A DNA stretch of 64,000 bases from Paracoccaceae bacterium (GTDB lineage Bacteria; Pseudomonadota; Alphaproteobacteria; Rhodobacterales; Rhodobacteraceae). Location of the stretch: assembly GCA_030148225.1 (NCBI GenBank), contig JASBTX010000004.1, positions 1 through 64,000 on the forward strand, in the 5' to 3' direction. Below are positions 16,825 to 24,563 of this stretch, one piece after another. Position numbers and translations under genes: made by a program. Positions within the stretch are counted from its first letter, which is position 1, and each line of letters begins with the position of its first letter. The notes below the pieces were generated by a model. It was not told the DNA's origin. It worked only from the letters and a program-made list of their open reading frames with translations, and ran no database searches.

Positions 16825-19800
16825 TCAGTGAAAATCGCGGCTGGGAAACAGCCGCTTGGCCTGTTCGCGCGGATGGCGGGCCGATGATCTGACCTGTGCC
16901 GGGCGGGGGGCGTCATCGGCCTGCGGCTGCGTGATGCCAATGGCGTCATCCATCGGGTGGCCCAGTTCCGACAGGCAATGCGACATGTCGCGGATATCCT
17001 CTGCGATCAGATGCACCACGATCCCCTCGCGCTGCAGATATCCCGTCACCCGCAAAAGCCGCCCGCCCATCACCTGGCGGCGGAACCGTTCGTAAACCTT
17101 GGGCCAGACCACGACATTGGCGACCCCGGTCTCGTCCTCCAGCGTCAGAAAGATCACGCCCGATGCCGTGCCGGGGCGCTGGCGGGTGATCACCAGCCCC
17201 GCGACGCTGATACGCTGCACCGCGATGACTGCCAGTTTCTCATGCGCGGTCAGGCCGCTCATGCCCGGGCGCAAGAGTTCCATCGGATGGGCCCTCAGCG
17301 ACAGCCGCATCGCCACGTAATCCTCCACCACCTCCTCGCCCAGATGCATCACCGGCAGCACGACATCGGGTTCGGCCACGCCTTCGCCCTCGATCGGATC
17401 GTCAAACAGCGGCAGCGGCACCTGGCCGCGAATGGCGCGCACCTGCCAGAGCGCCTGACGCCGCGTCAGACCCATATGCGAAAACGCATCCGCCTCGGCC
17501 AGTTTTTCCAGACCGGCCGGAAACACACCCGCCCTCAGCCACAGGCTCTCGGGGGTCTGATAGCCATTGCCGCGCGCGGCCACGATCCAGCCCGCATCTT
17601 CTTCGCGAAACCCCTTGATCTGGCGAAACCCGAGCCTCAGCGCCAGCCCGCCATCGACCCGGCGTTCCAGCGTATTGTCCCAATCACTGTGATTGACGCA
17701 GATCGGGCGCAGCTCGACCTGATGCTCGCGCGCGTCGCGCACGATCTGGGCGGGGGCGTAAAACCCCATGGGCTGCGAATTCAGCAGCGCGCAGGCAAAT
17801 ACCGCCGGGTGGTGGCATTTCAGCCAGGCCGAGACATAGGCCAGCAGGGCAAAGGCCGCCGCGTGGCTTTCGGGAAAGCCGTAATCGGCAAAGCCCTCGA
17901 TCTGCGAAAAACAGCGCTGGGCGAAATCGGGATCATAGCCGTTTTCCAGCATGCCGGCGATGAACTTGTCGCGAAAGACGCCGATCGTGCCCATGCGTCG
18001 GAAACTCGCCAGCGAACGGCGCAGCCGGTCGGCCTCTTCCGGGCTGAACCCGGCGGCGACCACCGCGATCTGCATCGCCTGTTCCTGAAACAGCGGCACG
18101 CCCAGCGTCTTGCCCAGCACATCCTGCAGCGCCTTTGACGGATAGCTGATCACCTCCTTGCCCTGACGGCGCTTGATATAGGGCTGCACCATGCCGCCCT
18201 GGATGGGGCCGGGGCGCACGATCGCCACCTCGATCACCAGGTCGTAAAATTCGCGCGGGCGCATGCGCGGCAGGAAATTCATCTGTGCCCGGCTTTCGAC
18301 CTGAAAAACACCGACCGCATCGGCCACGCACAGCATGTCATAGGTCTGCGCGTCGCCCTGCGGAACCGTGGCGATAGAATAATCCAGCCGGTTGAACTCC
18401 GACAGCAGGGCAAAGCTCTTGCGGATACAGGTCAGCATGCCCAGCCCCAGCACATCGACCTTCAGAATACCCAGCGCATCGATATCATCCTTGTCCCATT
18501 CGATGACCGTGCGATCCTCCATCGCCGCATTCTCGATCGGGCACAGCTCGTCCAGCCGGCCCTTGGTGATGACGAACCCGCCCACATGCTGGCTCAGATG
18601 GCGGGGAAAGCCGATGATCTCGCCGATCAGGCGGATCGTCTGCGACAGGCGCCGGTCTTCGGGGTCCAGCCCCAGCTCGCGCATCCGCTCGGGATCGGCG
18701 CCGCCATTCGACATGCCCCAGATCTGTCCCGACAGGCCCGCCGTGACATCCTGGCTCAGCCCCATCACCTTGCCCACTTCGCGGATCGCCGCGCGCGAAC
18801 GGAAATGGATGACCGTAGCGCAGAGCCCGGCCCGGTGGCGGCCATAGGTGGCATAGATATGCTGGATCACCTCTTCGCGGCGCTCATGTTCGAAATCGAC
18901 ATCGATATCGGGCGGTTCGCCGCGATGCCGGGAGACAAACCGCTCGAACACCATGGTGATCTGTTCGGGCGTGACATCGGTGATGTGCAGCGCATAGCAC
19001 AGGATCGAGTTCGCCGCCGATCCGCGCCCCTGACAGAGGATACCCTCGCCCCTGGCGAAAACCATGATGTCATGCACGGTCAGGAAATAGGCGGCATAGC
19101 CCAGTTCTTCGACCAGCTTCAGTTCCTTTTCCGCCATCTTGGTATAGCGCCCGGGGATGCCGTCGGGGCAACGCCGCGCCAGCCCCTCAAAAGTCAGCCG
19201 CCTCAGCCGCGCCTGCGGCTCTTCGCCATCCGATATCTCGTCGGGATATTCATAGGACAGCTCGCTCAGGCAGAAACTGCAGCGCGCCGCGATTTCCAGC
19301 GTCCGGCGAATGGCGGCCGGGTGGTTGCGAAACATCCGCTTCATGTCGCCCGCAGGTTTGAGGCGGCGCTCGGCATTTGGCTGGGCGCGGGTGCCGATCT
19401 CGTCAATGGTGATATGTTCGCGCATGCAGGTCAGCACATCGGCTAGCTGTCGGCGGCTGGCGCGGTGCATCAGCACATCGCCCATCGCCACCATCGGGGC
19501 CGCGGTTTTTTGTGCCAGCCGCGCAATCATGGCGAACCGCGCCTGATCGCCGCCATCATAGCGCGGCGCGGCACCAACAAAGACATGGCCGGGAAAACGC
19601 CGTGCCATGTGATGAATATCCGCCGCCACCTGCCGCGATGACACGGCCCCCTGCGGCAGCGCGATCAGAACCATCCCCGTGCCCCCGTCCAGAAGGTCGC
19701 GCCGGTCCAGATGGCATTCCCCTTTCTCAGCCCGCCGTTTGCCCAGCGTCAGCAGCCGGGTCAGCCGGGCATAGGCCGCGCGGTCCTGCGGCAGCGCAAC

Positions 19801-20229
19801 CCAGTCGACCGGGCTGTCACGCAACACCAGCCGACAGCCCACGATCAGCCGCGGCAGCCGGGCGCTGGCGGGGCGTTCTATTGGCCGGGGCGTGCCCACC
19901 TCCTGACGTGAACAGCTGTCGGTGCGGTGCTGAGAGCGGATGCGGATCGCATCATCGGCCTGGCGCTGCAATTCCCTGAGCGCCGAATAGGCCCGCACCA
20001 CACCTGCCAGTGAATTCCGGTCGGTGATGGCAATCGCGTCCAGCTTGAGTTCGGCCGCGCGGGTGACGAATTCCTCGGGATGCGCGGCGCCGGTCAGAAA
20101 GGTGAAATTCGTGGTCACGCACAGCTCGGCATAGCCGTGTTCGGTGCTTTTGAGCCGCAGCCGGTTATATTCCTCTGTCGTGGTCGGCATGTAATGCTCT
20201 TGCGCATAATGTTTGTCCGGGGGCGTCAT
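16825..20229 (-). CDS. dnaE2: Error-prone DNA polymerase DnaE2 (ImuC)
   Basis: 1134-residue C-family polymerase alpha subunit of the damage-induced mutasome. The N-terminal PHP domain begins YAELCVTTNFTFLTGAAHPEE; the catalytic palm has GRGSAANSILCYAL and PDIDVDFEHERRE with the acidic metal ligands; the fingers contain HLSQHVGGFVITKGRLDE; then the helix-hairpin region and an OB fold near the C-terminus (ISVAGLVITRQRPGTASG). The start at 20229 overlaps the imuB stop as ATGA. DnaE2 extends past lesions with ImuA and ImuB, causing SOS mutagenesis. It closes the imuA-imuB-dnaE2 operon, the standard arrangement in alphaproteobacteria. The true start could be any of a few Met codons, but the overlap supports this one. 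Confidence 0.95.
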   Translation of the reverse strand: MTPPDKHYAQEHYMPTTTEEYNRLRLKSTEHGYAELCVTTNFTFLTGAAHPEEFVTRAAELKLDAIAITDRNSLAGVVRAYSALRELQRQADDAIRIRSQHRTDSCSRQEVGTPRPIERPASARLPRLIVGCRLVLRDSPVDWVALPQDRAAYARLTRLLTLGKRRAEKGECHLDRRDLLDGGTGMVLIALPQGAVSSRQVAADIHHMARRFPGHVFVGAAPRYDGGDQARFAMIARLAQKTAAPMVAMGDVLMHRASRRQLADVLTCMREHITIDEIGTRAQPNAERRLKPAGDMKRMFRNHPAAIRRTLEIAARCSFCLSELSYEYPDEISDGEEPQARLRRLTFEGLARRCPDGIPGRYTKMAEKELKLVEELGYAAYFLTVHDIMVFARGEGILCQGRGSAANSILCYALHITDVTPEQITMVFERFVSRHRGEPPDIDVDFEHERREEVIQHIYATYGRHRAGLCATVIHFRSRAAIREVGKVMGLSQDVTAGLSGQIWGMSNGGADPERMRELGLDPEDRRLSQTIRLIGEIIGFPRHLSQHVGGFVITKGRLDELCPIENAAMEDRTVIEWDKDDIDALGILKVDVLGLGMLTCIRKSFALLSEFNRLDYSIATVPQGDAQTYDMLCVADAVGVFQVESRAQMNFLPRMRPREFYDLVIEVAIVRPGPIQGGMVQPYIKRRQGKEVISYPSKALQDVLGKTLGVPLFQEQAMQIAVVAAGFSPEEADRLRRSLASFRRMGTIGVFRDKFIAGMLENGYDPDFAQRCFSQIEGFADYGFPESHAAAFALLAYVSAWLKCHHPAVFACALLNSQPMGFYAPAQIVRDAREHQVELRPICVNHSDWDNTLERRVDGGLALRLGFRQIKGFREEDAGWIVAARGNGYQTPESLWLRAGVFPAGLEKLAEADAFSHMGLTRRQALWQVRAIRGQVPLPLFDDPIEGEGVAEPDVVLPVMHLGEEVVEDYVAMRLSLRAHPMELLRPGMSGLTAHEKLAVIAVQRISVAGLVITRQRPGTASGVIFLTLEDETGVANVVVWPKVYERFRRQVMGGRLLRVTGYLQREGIVVHLIAEDIRDMSHCLSELGHPMDDAIGITQPQADDAPRPAQVRSSARHPREQAKRLFPSRDFH

Positions 20230-21692
20230 GCGAATTCCCCCTGCACGAACCAGCCGGGGTTCTGCGGCGTGTGATACAGCCACAGCCGCCAGCCCTGTTT
20301 CGTTTCAACCCGCCAGTAATCGCGCACACCAAATCGCCAGTTTTCATCCGCCAGCCACCATTCCGGCGCGATCCGCTCGGGCCCGGTGGCCCGGCCGGTG
20401 GTCAGCGACATGCGCCGCCAGCGGAACCGTCCCGGCGGCTCTGTGCCCGTGTGGTGCAGCGGCTCGGGCGGGAACAGGCGCACGGGCCGGGGGCGCGGCG
20501 CCGACCAGCCTTCGGCCGGATCGGAAAAGGCCGCGGGCGAGATGATATAGCCGCGTTCGGGGATATGACTGTCGGCAGGCAGGAACCGGCGTACATTCTC
20601 CAGCCCGATCCGGTTGCCGATCCGGGTGATCAGATCGTCCAGCTGATCCTGCCGCCTGACGGTTGCGCGGCTGACCTGTTCGGGGGGCAGGGCATCGACC
20701 CTGACCGCCTCGAGGCGCAGCTGATCGATGCCAAACCCGGCATCCGCCTTGTCGACGCCGCGCTGGAACAGAGGCAGGATGCGATCGGGATCGCGCAGCG
20801 GACGCGCCAGCCGCAATTCGATATTCTGGCTGGCCTGATCGACACGCCTGAGCGTCAGGTTCAGAACGCGCGCACCCATTTCCTGATCCTTGAGCCTGGT
20901 ACACAGACGCTCCAGCAGTCGCCCGGTTCCCGCCATGACATCCGCCGCCAGCCCGATGGGCTCGGGCAGGGTCAGGCGAACGCCGTAATGCGGCGCCTCG
21001 GGCAGGGGAGAGATTTCCTCGGCCCGGCGGCCCAGCGCCTGATCCAGCCGCAACAGGACACCGGGGCCGAAACGCCGGGTCACCGTGGCGCGGGGCAATG
21101 CCACGAGATCAGAGATCAGGCGAACGCCAAGGCGTTGCAGCGATACCGAATCCCCCTCGGAAATCCTGAGCGCCGCAACCGGCAGCGCACCGATATGGCC
21201 CAGTGCATTGCCGGGCATGGCGATGCCCCGCCCGTAATGCGCCAATGCCCATGACGCACCGCGCGTATCCGCAAGCCCGGTACGCACGGCAATTCCCGCC
21301 CGGTGCAGACGCAGATGCATATCATCCAGCATCGCGGCCTCTCCGCCGTAAAGATGCGTCGAACCGGTAATATCCAGCACCAGACCGTCATGCCCCTCGA
21401 CCCCCACCCACGGGCAATAGCGCCCGGCCCAGCGGGCAAGCGTGTGCTGAAACCGCAGATCGGCCTGCGGATCGGCCTTACGGCTTTGCAGATCGGGGCA
21501 AAAGGCGCGGGCATCGGCATATCCCATACCCTTGTGCAGGCCCGCGGCTTCGGCGGCCTCATTCAGGCAATAGATCCGTTCGGTATTGTTCTGATGCAGC
21601 GTCAGCGCAAAGGGCGCGTCAACCGGCTCTGCTCTCAGAACCCGGTCGCTCGCCAGTTTTGGAAACCACATGGACACGACGCGCCTTTGCAT
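20226..21692 (-). CDS. imuB: ImuB, Y-family polymerase-like mutasome protein
   Basis: 488-residue Y-family polymerase homologue. The N-terminal segment RRVVSMWFPKLASDRVL replaces the DxDxFF metal-binding motif of active Y-family polymerases, in agreement with ImuB proteins being catalytically inactive scaffolds. Further marks are GADARAFCPDLQ-like YADARAFCPDL, VLDITGSTHLYGG, the finger/thumb region ERLCTRLKDQEMGARVLNL and a C-terminal extension with WRVETKQGWRLWLYH. In the family ImuB binds the beta clamp and brings DnaE2 to lesions. It starts inside the imuA 3' end (74-base overlap) and its stop overlaps dnaE2. A LexA-type box lies 26 bases upstream of its start, inside imuA. Confidence 0.93.
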   Translation of the reverse strand: MQRRVVSMWFPKLASDRVLRAEPVDAPFALTLHQNNTERIYCLNEAAEAAGLHKGMGYADARAFCPDLQSRKADPQADLRFQHTLARWAGRYCPWVGVEGHDGLVLDITGSTHLYGGEAAMLDDMHLRLHRAGIAVRTGLADTRGASWALAHYGRGIAMPGNALGHIGALPVAALRISEGDSVSLQRLGVRLISDLVALPRATVTRRFGPGVLLRLDQALGRRAEEISPLPEAPHYGVRLTLPEPIGLAADVMAGTGRLLERLCTRLKDQEMGARVLNLTLRRVDQASQNIELRLARPLRDPDRILPLFQRGVDKADAGFGIDQLRLEAVRVDALPPEQVSRATVRRQDQLDDLITRIGNRIGLENVRRFLPADSHIPERGYIISPAAFSDPAEGWSAPRPRPVRLFPPEPLHHTGTEPPGRFRWRRMSLTTGRATGPERIAPEWWLADENWRFGVRDYWRVETKQGWRLWLYHTPQNPGWFVQGEFA

Positions 21693-22200
21693 CCCAGCTG
21701 ATGTCCCAAACCCCTAATGTTCCCGATTTGTTCTTTATAAGTTCCCATTTCTGGAGAGTCGAGTCCACAAGGTCAAAGACCGGGGCGCATTGCCAGCGGG
21801 TTTCAGCCGCGTTGCTGCCCGTATCCGCCGCAATGATCGACAGCGCCCGGGTCTTGCCGGTCTCGGCGGCCAGTTGCAGCCGCCGCCCTTCGGTCAGGCC
21901 GATGGGTTTGTTCAACTCCATGACCACCAGCGCGACGGAACCGGATCGAAGCGCCTCTTCCCCGACGGCCAGAACTTCCAGATGATCGCCGGCATCAGCC
22001 GTCAAAAGCCGCCCCGGCGCCAGAAAATCGGACAGGCCGACAGGGTTTATCCGGTCGGCCCGCCAGCGTTCGGACACCCAAAGCACCGGACCCGGGGTCT
22101 GGGCGGCAAAAGACAGCGCGAAAAAAAGCGCGCCGGGGCCACATACCTCGTGCGCCCGGTTCCGGCGTGGCGGAAACTCTGACCAGAATTCAGATGACAT
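21619..22200 (-). CDS. imuA: ImuA, RecA-like mutasome protein
   Basis: About 193 residues, starting MSSEFWSEFPPRR. It matches the short alphaproteobacterial ImuA proteins: HEVCGPGALFFALSFAAQ near the N-terminus, VLWVSERWRADRINP, ALRSGSVALVVMELNKPIGLTEGRRLQLAAE in the middle, and RWQCAPVFDLVDSTLQKWEL before the tail. ImuA is a distant RecA/SulA relative without an intact Walker A; it takes part in the DnaE2 mutasome and helps localise ImuB. I chose the ATG at 22200; an in-frame ATG at 22287 lacks support. Its 3' end overlaps imuB. No GTTC-N7-GTTC box is visible upstream of its own start, unlike the usual arrangement. Confidence 0.85.
   Translation of the reverse strand: MSSEFWSEFPPRRNRAHEVCGPGALFFALSFAAQTPGPVLWVSERWRADRINPVGLSDFLAPGRLLTADAGDHLEVLAVGEEALRSGSVALVVMELNKPIGLTEGRRLQLAAETGKTRALSIIAADTGSNAAETRWQCAPVFDLVDSTLQKWELIKNKSGTLGVWDISWDAKARRVHVVSKTGERPGSESRAG
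21719..21733 (-). promoter_or_regulatory. LexA-type box GTTC-N7-GTTC within imuA
   Basis: The + strand reads GTTC, seven bases, GTTC; the - strand reads GAACAAATCGGGAAC. This is the alphaproteobacterial LexA operator consensus. It lies 27 bases upstream of the imuB start and codes for KNKSGT in imuA, so the match could be a by-product of coding sequence. Chance matches of this strictness are expected about once or twice in 64 kb, so position carries most of the weight. Confidence 0.5.
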
Positions 22201-22314
22201 GGCCCCATTACCTGTCTGACAATCCCCCGGAATATGCCGGGTTGCGCGTTGCATCCACGACCCTAGCGCATCGGCCCGCGCAGGCAAATCGAAAATCGGC
22301 CGACGGCGGGCCGG

Positions 22315-23646
22315 TCAGGCCAGCGACCCGATCGCGCGGTCAACCGCCCCGGACAGTTTGTGCGTCAGTTCGTCGATCTGGTCATCCCCGATGATGAAAG
22401 GCGGGGCCAGCAATATGTGATCACCGTTGCGCCCGTCGCGCGTGCCCGACATCGGATAGCAGATCAGCCCGGCGTCAAAGGCTTCGGCCTTGATCCGCGC
22501 CGCCAGCCCGTGGTGGGGGGCAAAGGGTGCTTTGGCCTCGCGATCCTCGACCAGTTCGAGCCCCACAAAAAGGCCGCGGCCGCGGATATCGCCGATATGG
22601 GGGTGCTGGCCAAACCGCTCGTTCAGGCGTTCCTGCAGAACCTGCCCTTTGGCGGCAGCGCGGCCAACAAAATCCTGATCCAGCAACTTGGACAGAACGG
22701 CATGACCCGCCGCTGCGGCCACCGGATGGCCAAGATAGGTGTGACCATGCTGGAAAAATCCACTGCCGGCTTCGATCGTGGCATAGATCTCTGCGCTGCA
22801 CAGCATGGCACCGATGGGCTGATATCCCGCGCCCAGCCCTTTGGCGATGCACAGGATATCCGGCACAATACCTTCTGCGTCGCAGGCAAAGAGGTGCCCC
22901 GTCCTGCCCATGCCGCACATGACCTCGTCCAATATCAGCAATACGCCATATTGGTCACAGATTTCGCGGATCCGTTTGAAATACCCCGCAACCGCAGGTA
23001 CCGCGCCCATGGTCGCCCCGACAACAGGCTCGGCCATGAAGGCGATCACGCTGTCGGGGCCAAGGCGCAGGATTTCATCCTCCAGCTCCTGCGCGGCGCG
23101 CAATCCATAGGCCTCGGCTGTTTCCCCCTCCTGACGCAGGATATATTCATAGCAGGGCGCGATATGGCTGACATCGAAAAGAAGCGGGGCGAATTGTTCG
23201 CGTCGCCAGGCATTCCCCCCCGCTGCCAGCGCACCCAGCGTATTGCCGTGATAGCTCTGGCGTCGCGCAATGATATGGCGACGTCCGGTGTCACCCTTTT
23301 CGACGTGATATTGCCGCGCGAGCTTGATGGCCGCTTCGGTTGCCTCTGATCCGCCGGAAACCAGATAAACACGCTCCAGCCCGCCCGGCGCATGCTCTGC
23401 CAGCAGATCGGCCAGTTTTTCCGCAGGTTCTGAGGTGAAAAAACCGGTATGGGCAAAGGCCAGTTCAGCGGATTGTTTTTGCACCGCCTCGATAATGTCG
23501 CGATCATCATGGCCCAGACAGGACACTGCCGCGCCGCCAGATCCGTCCAGATAGGCCTTGCCATCAGCATCATAAAGATAACACCCGCTGCCGCGCACGG
23601 CGACCGGCGGGGGCTTTCTGGTGTGGCGAGGGAAAATATGTGACAT
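22315..23646 (-). CDS. Class III PLP-dependent aminotransferase
   Basis: 443-residue aminotransferase of the omega-amino acid/GABA-pyruvate group. Landmarks are DGSGGAAVSCLGH near the N-terminus, LVSGGSEATEAAIKLARQY (about 94-112), SYHGNTLGALA, MAEPVVGATMG, LILDEVMCGMGRTG with the PLP-ring Asp, and CIAKGLGAGYQPIGA carrying the Schiff-base Lys. The enzyme moves an amino group from an omega-amine or beta-amino acid to pyruvate or 2-oxoglutarate. It is the last gene of an operon with a GcvT-type FAD oxidoreductase, a BKACE enzyme and a 49-residue ORF, six bases after the latter's stop. A role in making or removing a beta-keto acid for BKACE is a reasonable inference. Confidence 0.9.
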   Translation of the reverse strand: MSHIFPRHTRKPPPVAVRGSGCYLYDADGKAYLDGSGGAAVSCLGHDDRDIIEAVQKQSAELAFAHTGFFTSEPAEKLADLLAEHAPGGLERVYLVSGGSEATEAAIKLARQYHVEKGDTGRRHIIARRQSYHGNTLGALAAGGNAWRREQFAPLLFDVSHIAPCYEYILRQEGETAEAYGLRAAQELEDEILRLGPDSVIAFMAEPVVGATMGAVPAVAGYFKRIREICDQYGVLLILDEVMCGMGRTGHLFACDAEGIVPDILCIAKGLGAGYQPIGAMLCSAEIYATIEAGSGFFQHGHTYLGHPVAAAAGHAVLSKLLDQDFVGRAAAKGQVLQERLNERFGQHPHIGDIRGRGLFVGLELVEDREAKAPFAPHHGLAARIKAEAFDAGLICYPMSGTRDGRNGDHILLAPPFIIGDDQIDELTHKLSGAVDRAIGSLA

Positions 23647-23652
23647 GCGTCC

Positions 23653-23802
23653 TCAGCTTTCCATGCAGGTTTCAGTGACCGCGGTGTGCGGCGTCTGATA
23701 ACCGGGTTTTGCGCGCTGGTATTGATCCAGTTCCATACGGGCACCGGTCCAGCCATCATTGCCCATGCGATGTCGGGCAGGAACAAAGAAACACCATCCC
23801 AT
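23653..23802 (-). CDS. 49-residue ORF coupled between BKACE and aminotransferase
   Basis: A small open frame not recognised as any family. It starts MGWCFFVPARHRMGNDGWTG, continues ARMELDQYQRAKPGYQTPHT and ends ETCMES. Its ATG overlaps the BKACE stop by one base (TGATG) and its TGA is six bases before the aminotransferase ATG, so it fills exactly the gap between two operon genes. That exact fit, and normal-looking coding content (aromatic, Gly and charged residues, two Cys), argue for a real small protein, perhaps an accessory subunit or chaperone for one of the enzymes. It has no signal peptide or membrane segment. The alternative is a remnant of a longer gene's C-terminus. Confidence 0.55.
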   Translation of the reverse strand: MGWCFFVPARHRMGNDGWTGARMELDQYQRAKPGYQTPHTAVTETCMES

Positions 23803-24560
23803 CACGCTGCCATCCGGCCCAGCGCGCTGACCAGACTCTGTACAGAGTGCGCGTTATCGCGCCAACGCTGTCCATCGCCATTGCATAGGCTGTTTTCGAA
23901 CCCGACTCGGCAATCCCCGCCCAGCCGCGCGGCCCCGGTCAGACATTGATGTTCGGTCGGGCCAAAAGCGCAGACCATCCATCGCGTAGCGGCGGGCAGG
24001 ATTTCCAGAACCGGACCAAGATCACCAACACGCCCTGCAAGGGGACGGTCATACCGCCCCAGCACGATAAGCACACTGATAGGCCCGTCGGGAACGATAC
24101 CCTTAGAGAGCCAGTCCATCAAAAGGGCAGCGTCGGCAACATCATAGAGGATATGCTGAACCTTTGTCCTCTGTGCGTGGCAGGTGGCATATAAACGCGG
24201 CGCACAATCCGGCGCCCGCGCGATTTCGCGCACCGATATACTCGCCCAATCCGGTGACAATCCCGCCAGACAGGCAAGCTGTTCGTCGACGCTGAAATGT
24301 CCGGCCGCCTCGGTCGTAATCTGAAGCTTCATACCGGGCACCGCATGGCTCAACTCTTGCAGCGCTTCACGGTAGCGCCCGACATCCAGCGTATGCAGAC
24401 CCCGATCATCGCGCAGATGCACATGCATCGCGCCCGCGCCCGCCATGTGGCAGGACCGTGCAGTCTTGATCAGTTCGGGCAGTGTGACGGGAAGTTGCGG
24501 ATGATCCCGCTTCGTCCATCGCGCGCCGGTCGGGGCCACCATGATCAGCGGGTCGGTCAT
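23802..24560 (-). CDS. Beta-keto acid cleavage enzyme (BKACE, DUF849)
   Basis: 252-residue zinc-dependent TIM barrel of the BKACE family, which condenses a beta-keto acid with acetyl-CoA to give acetoacetate and a new acyl-CoA. Family marks: MVAPTGARWTKRDHP at the N-terminus, AGAMHVHLRDDRG (about 42-54) with the HxH zinc ligands, LQITTEAAGHF, and RVGFENSLC near the C-terminus with the catalytic Glu. Family members act on 3-keto-5-aminohexanoate, dehydrocarnitine and many others. Here it sits three bases after a GcvT-type N-methyl oxidase gene and before an aminotransferase, so the substrate is probably a beta-keto acid bearing an amine, such as dehydrocarnitine. At 252 residues it is somewhat shorter than the 270-310 of most relatives. 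Confidence 0.85.
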   Translation of the reverse strand: MTDPLIMVAPTGARWTKRDHPQLPVTLPELIKTARSCHMAGAGAMHVHLRDDRGLHTLDVGRYREALQELSHAVPGMKLQITTEAAGHFSVDEQLACLAGLSPDWASISVREIARAPDCAPRLYATCHAQRTKVQHILYDVADAALLMDWLSKGIVPDGPISVLIVLGRYDRPLAGRVGDLGPVLEILPAATRWMVCAFGPTEHQCLTGAARLGGDCRVGFENSLCNGDGQRWRDNAHSVQSLVSALGRMAA

Positions 24561-24563
24561 GGC

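Noticed and set aside
16957-18138. 393-codon open frame on the + strand inside dnaE2
   Set aside because: Antisense shadow of a well conserved polymerase gene; no recognisable motif and a His/Gln/Arg-rich composition.
22360-23349. 329-codon open frame on the + strand opposite the class III aminotransferase
   Set aside because: The aminotransferase motifs on the - strand are unmistakable; the + frame is a shadow.
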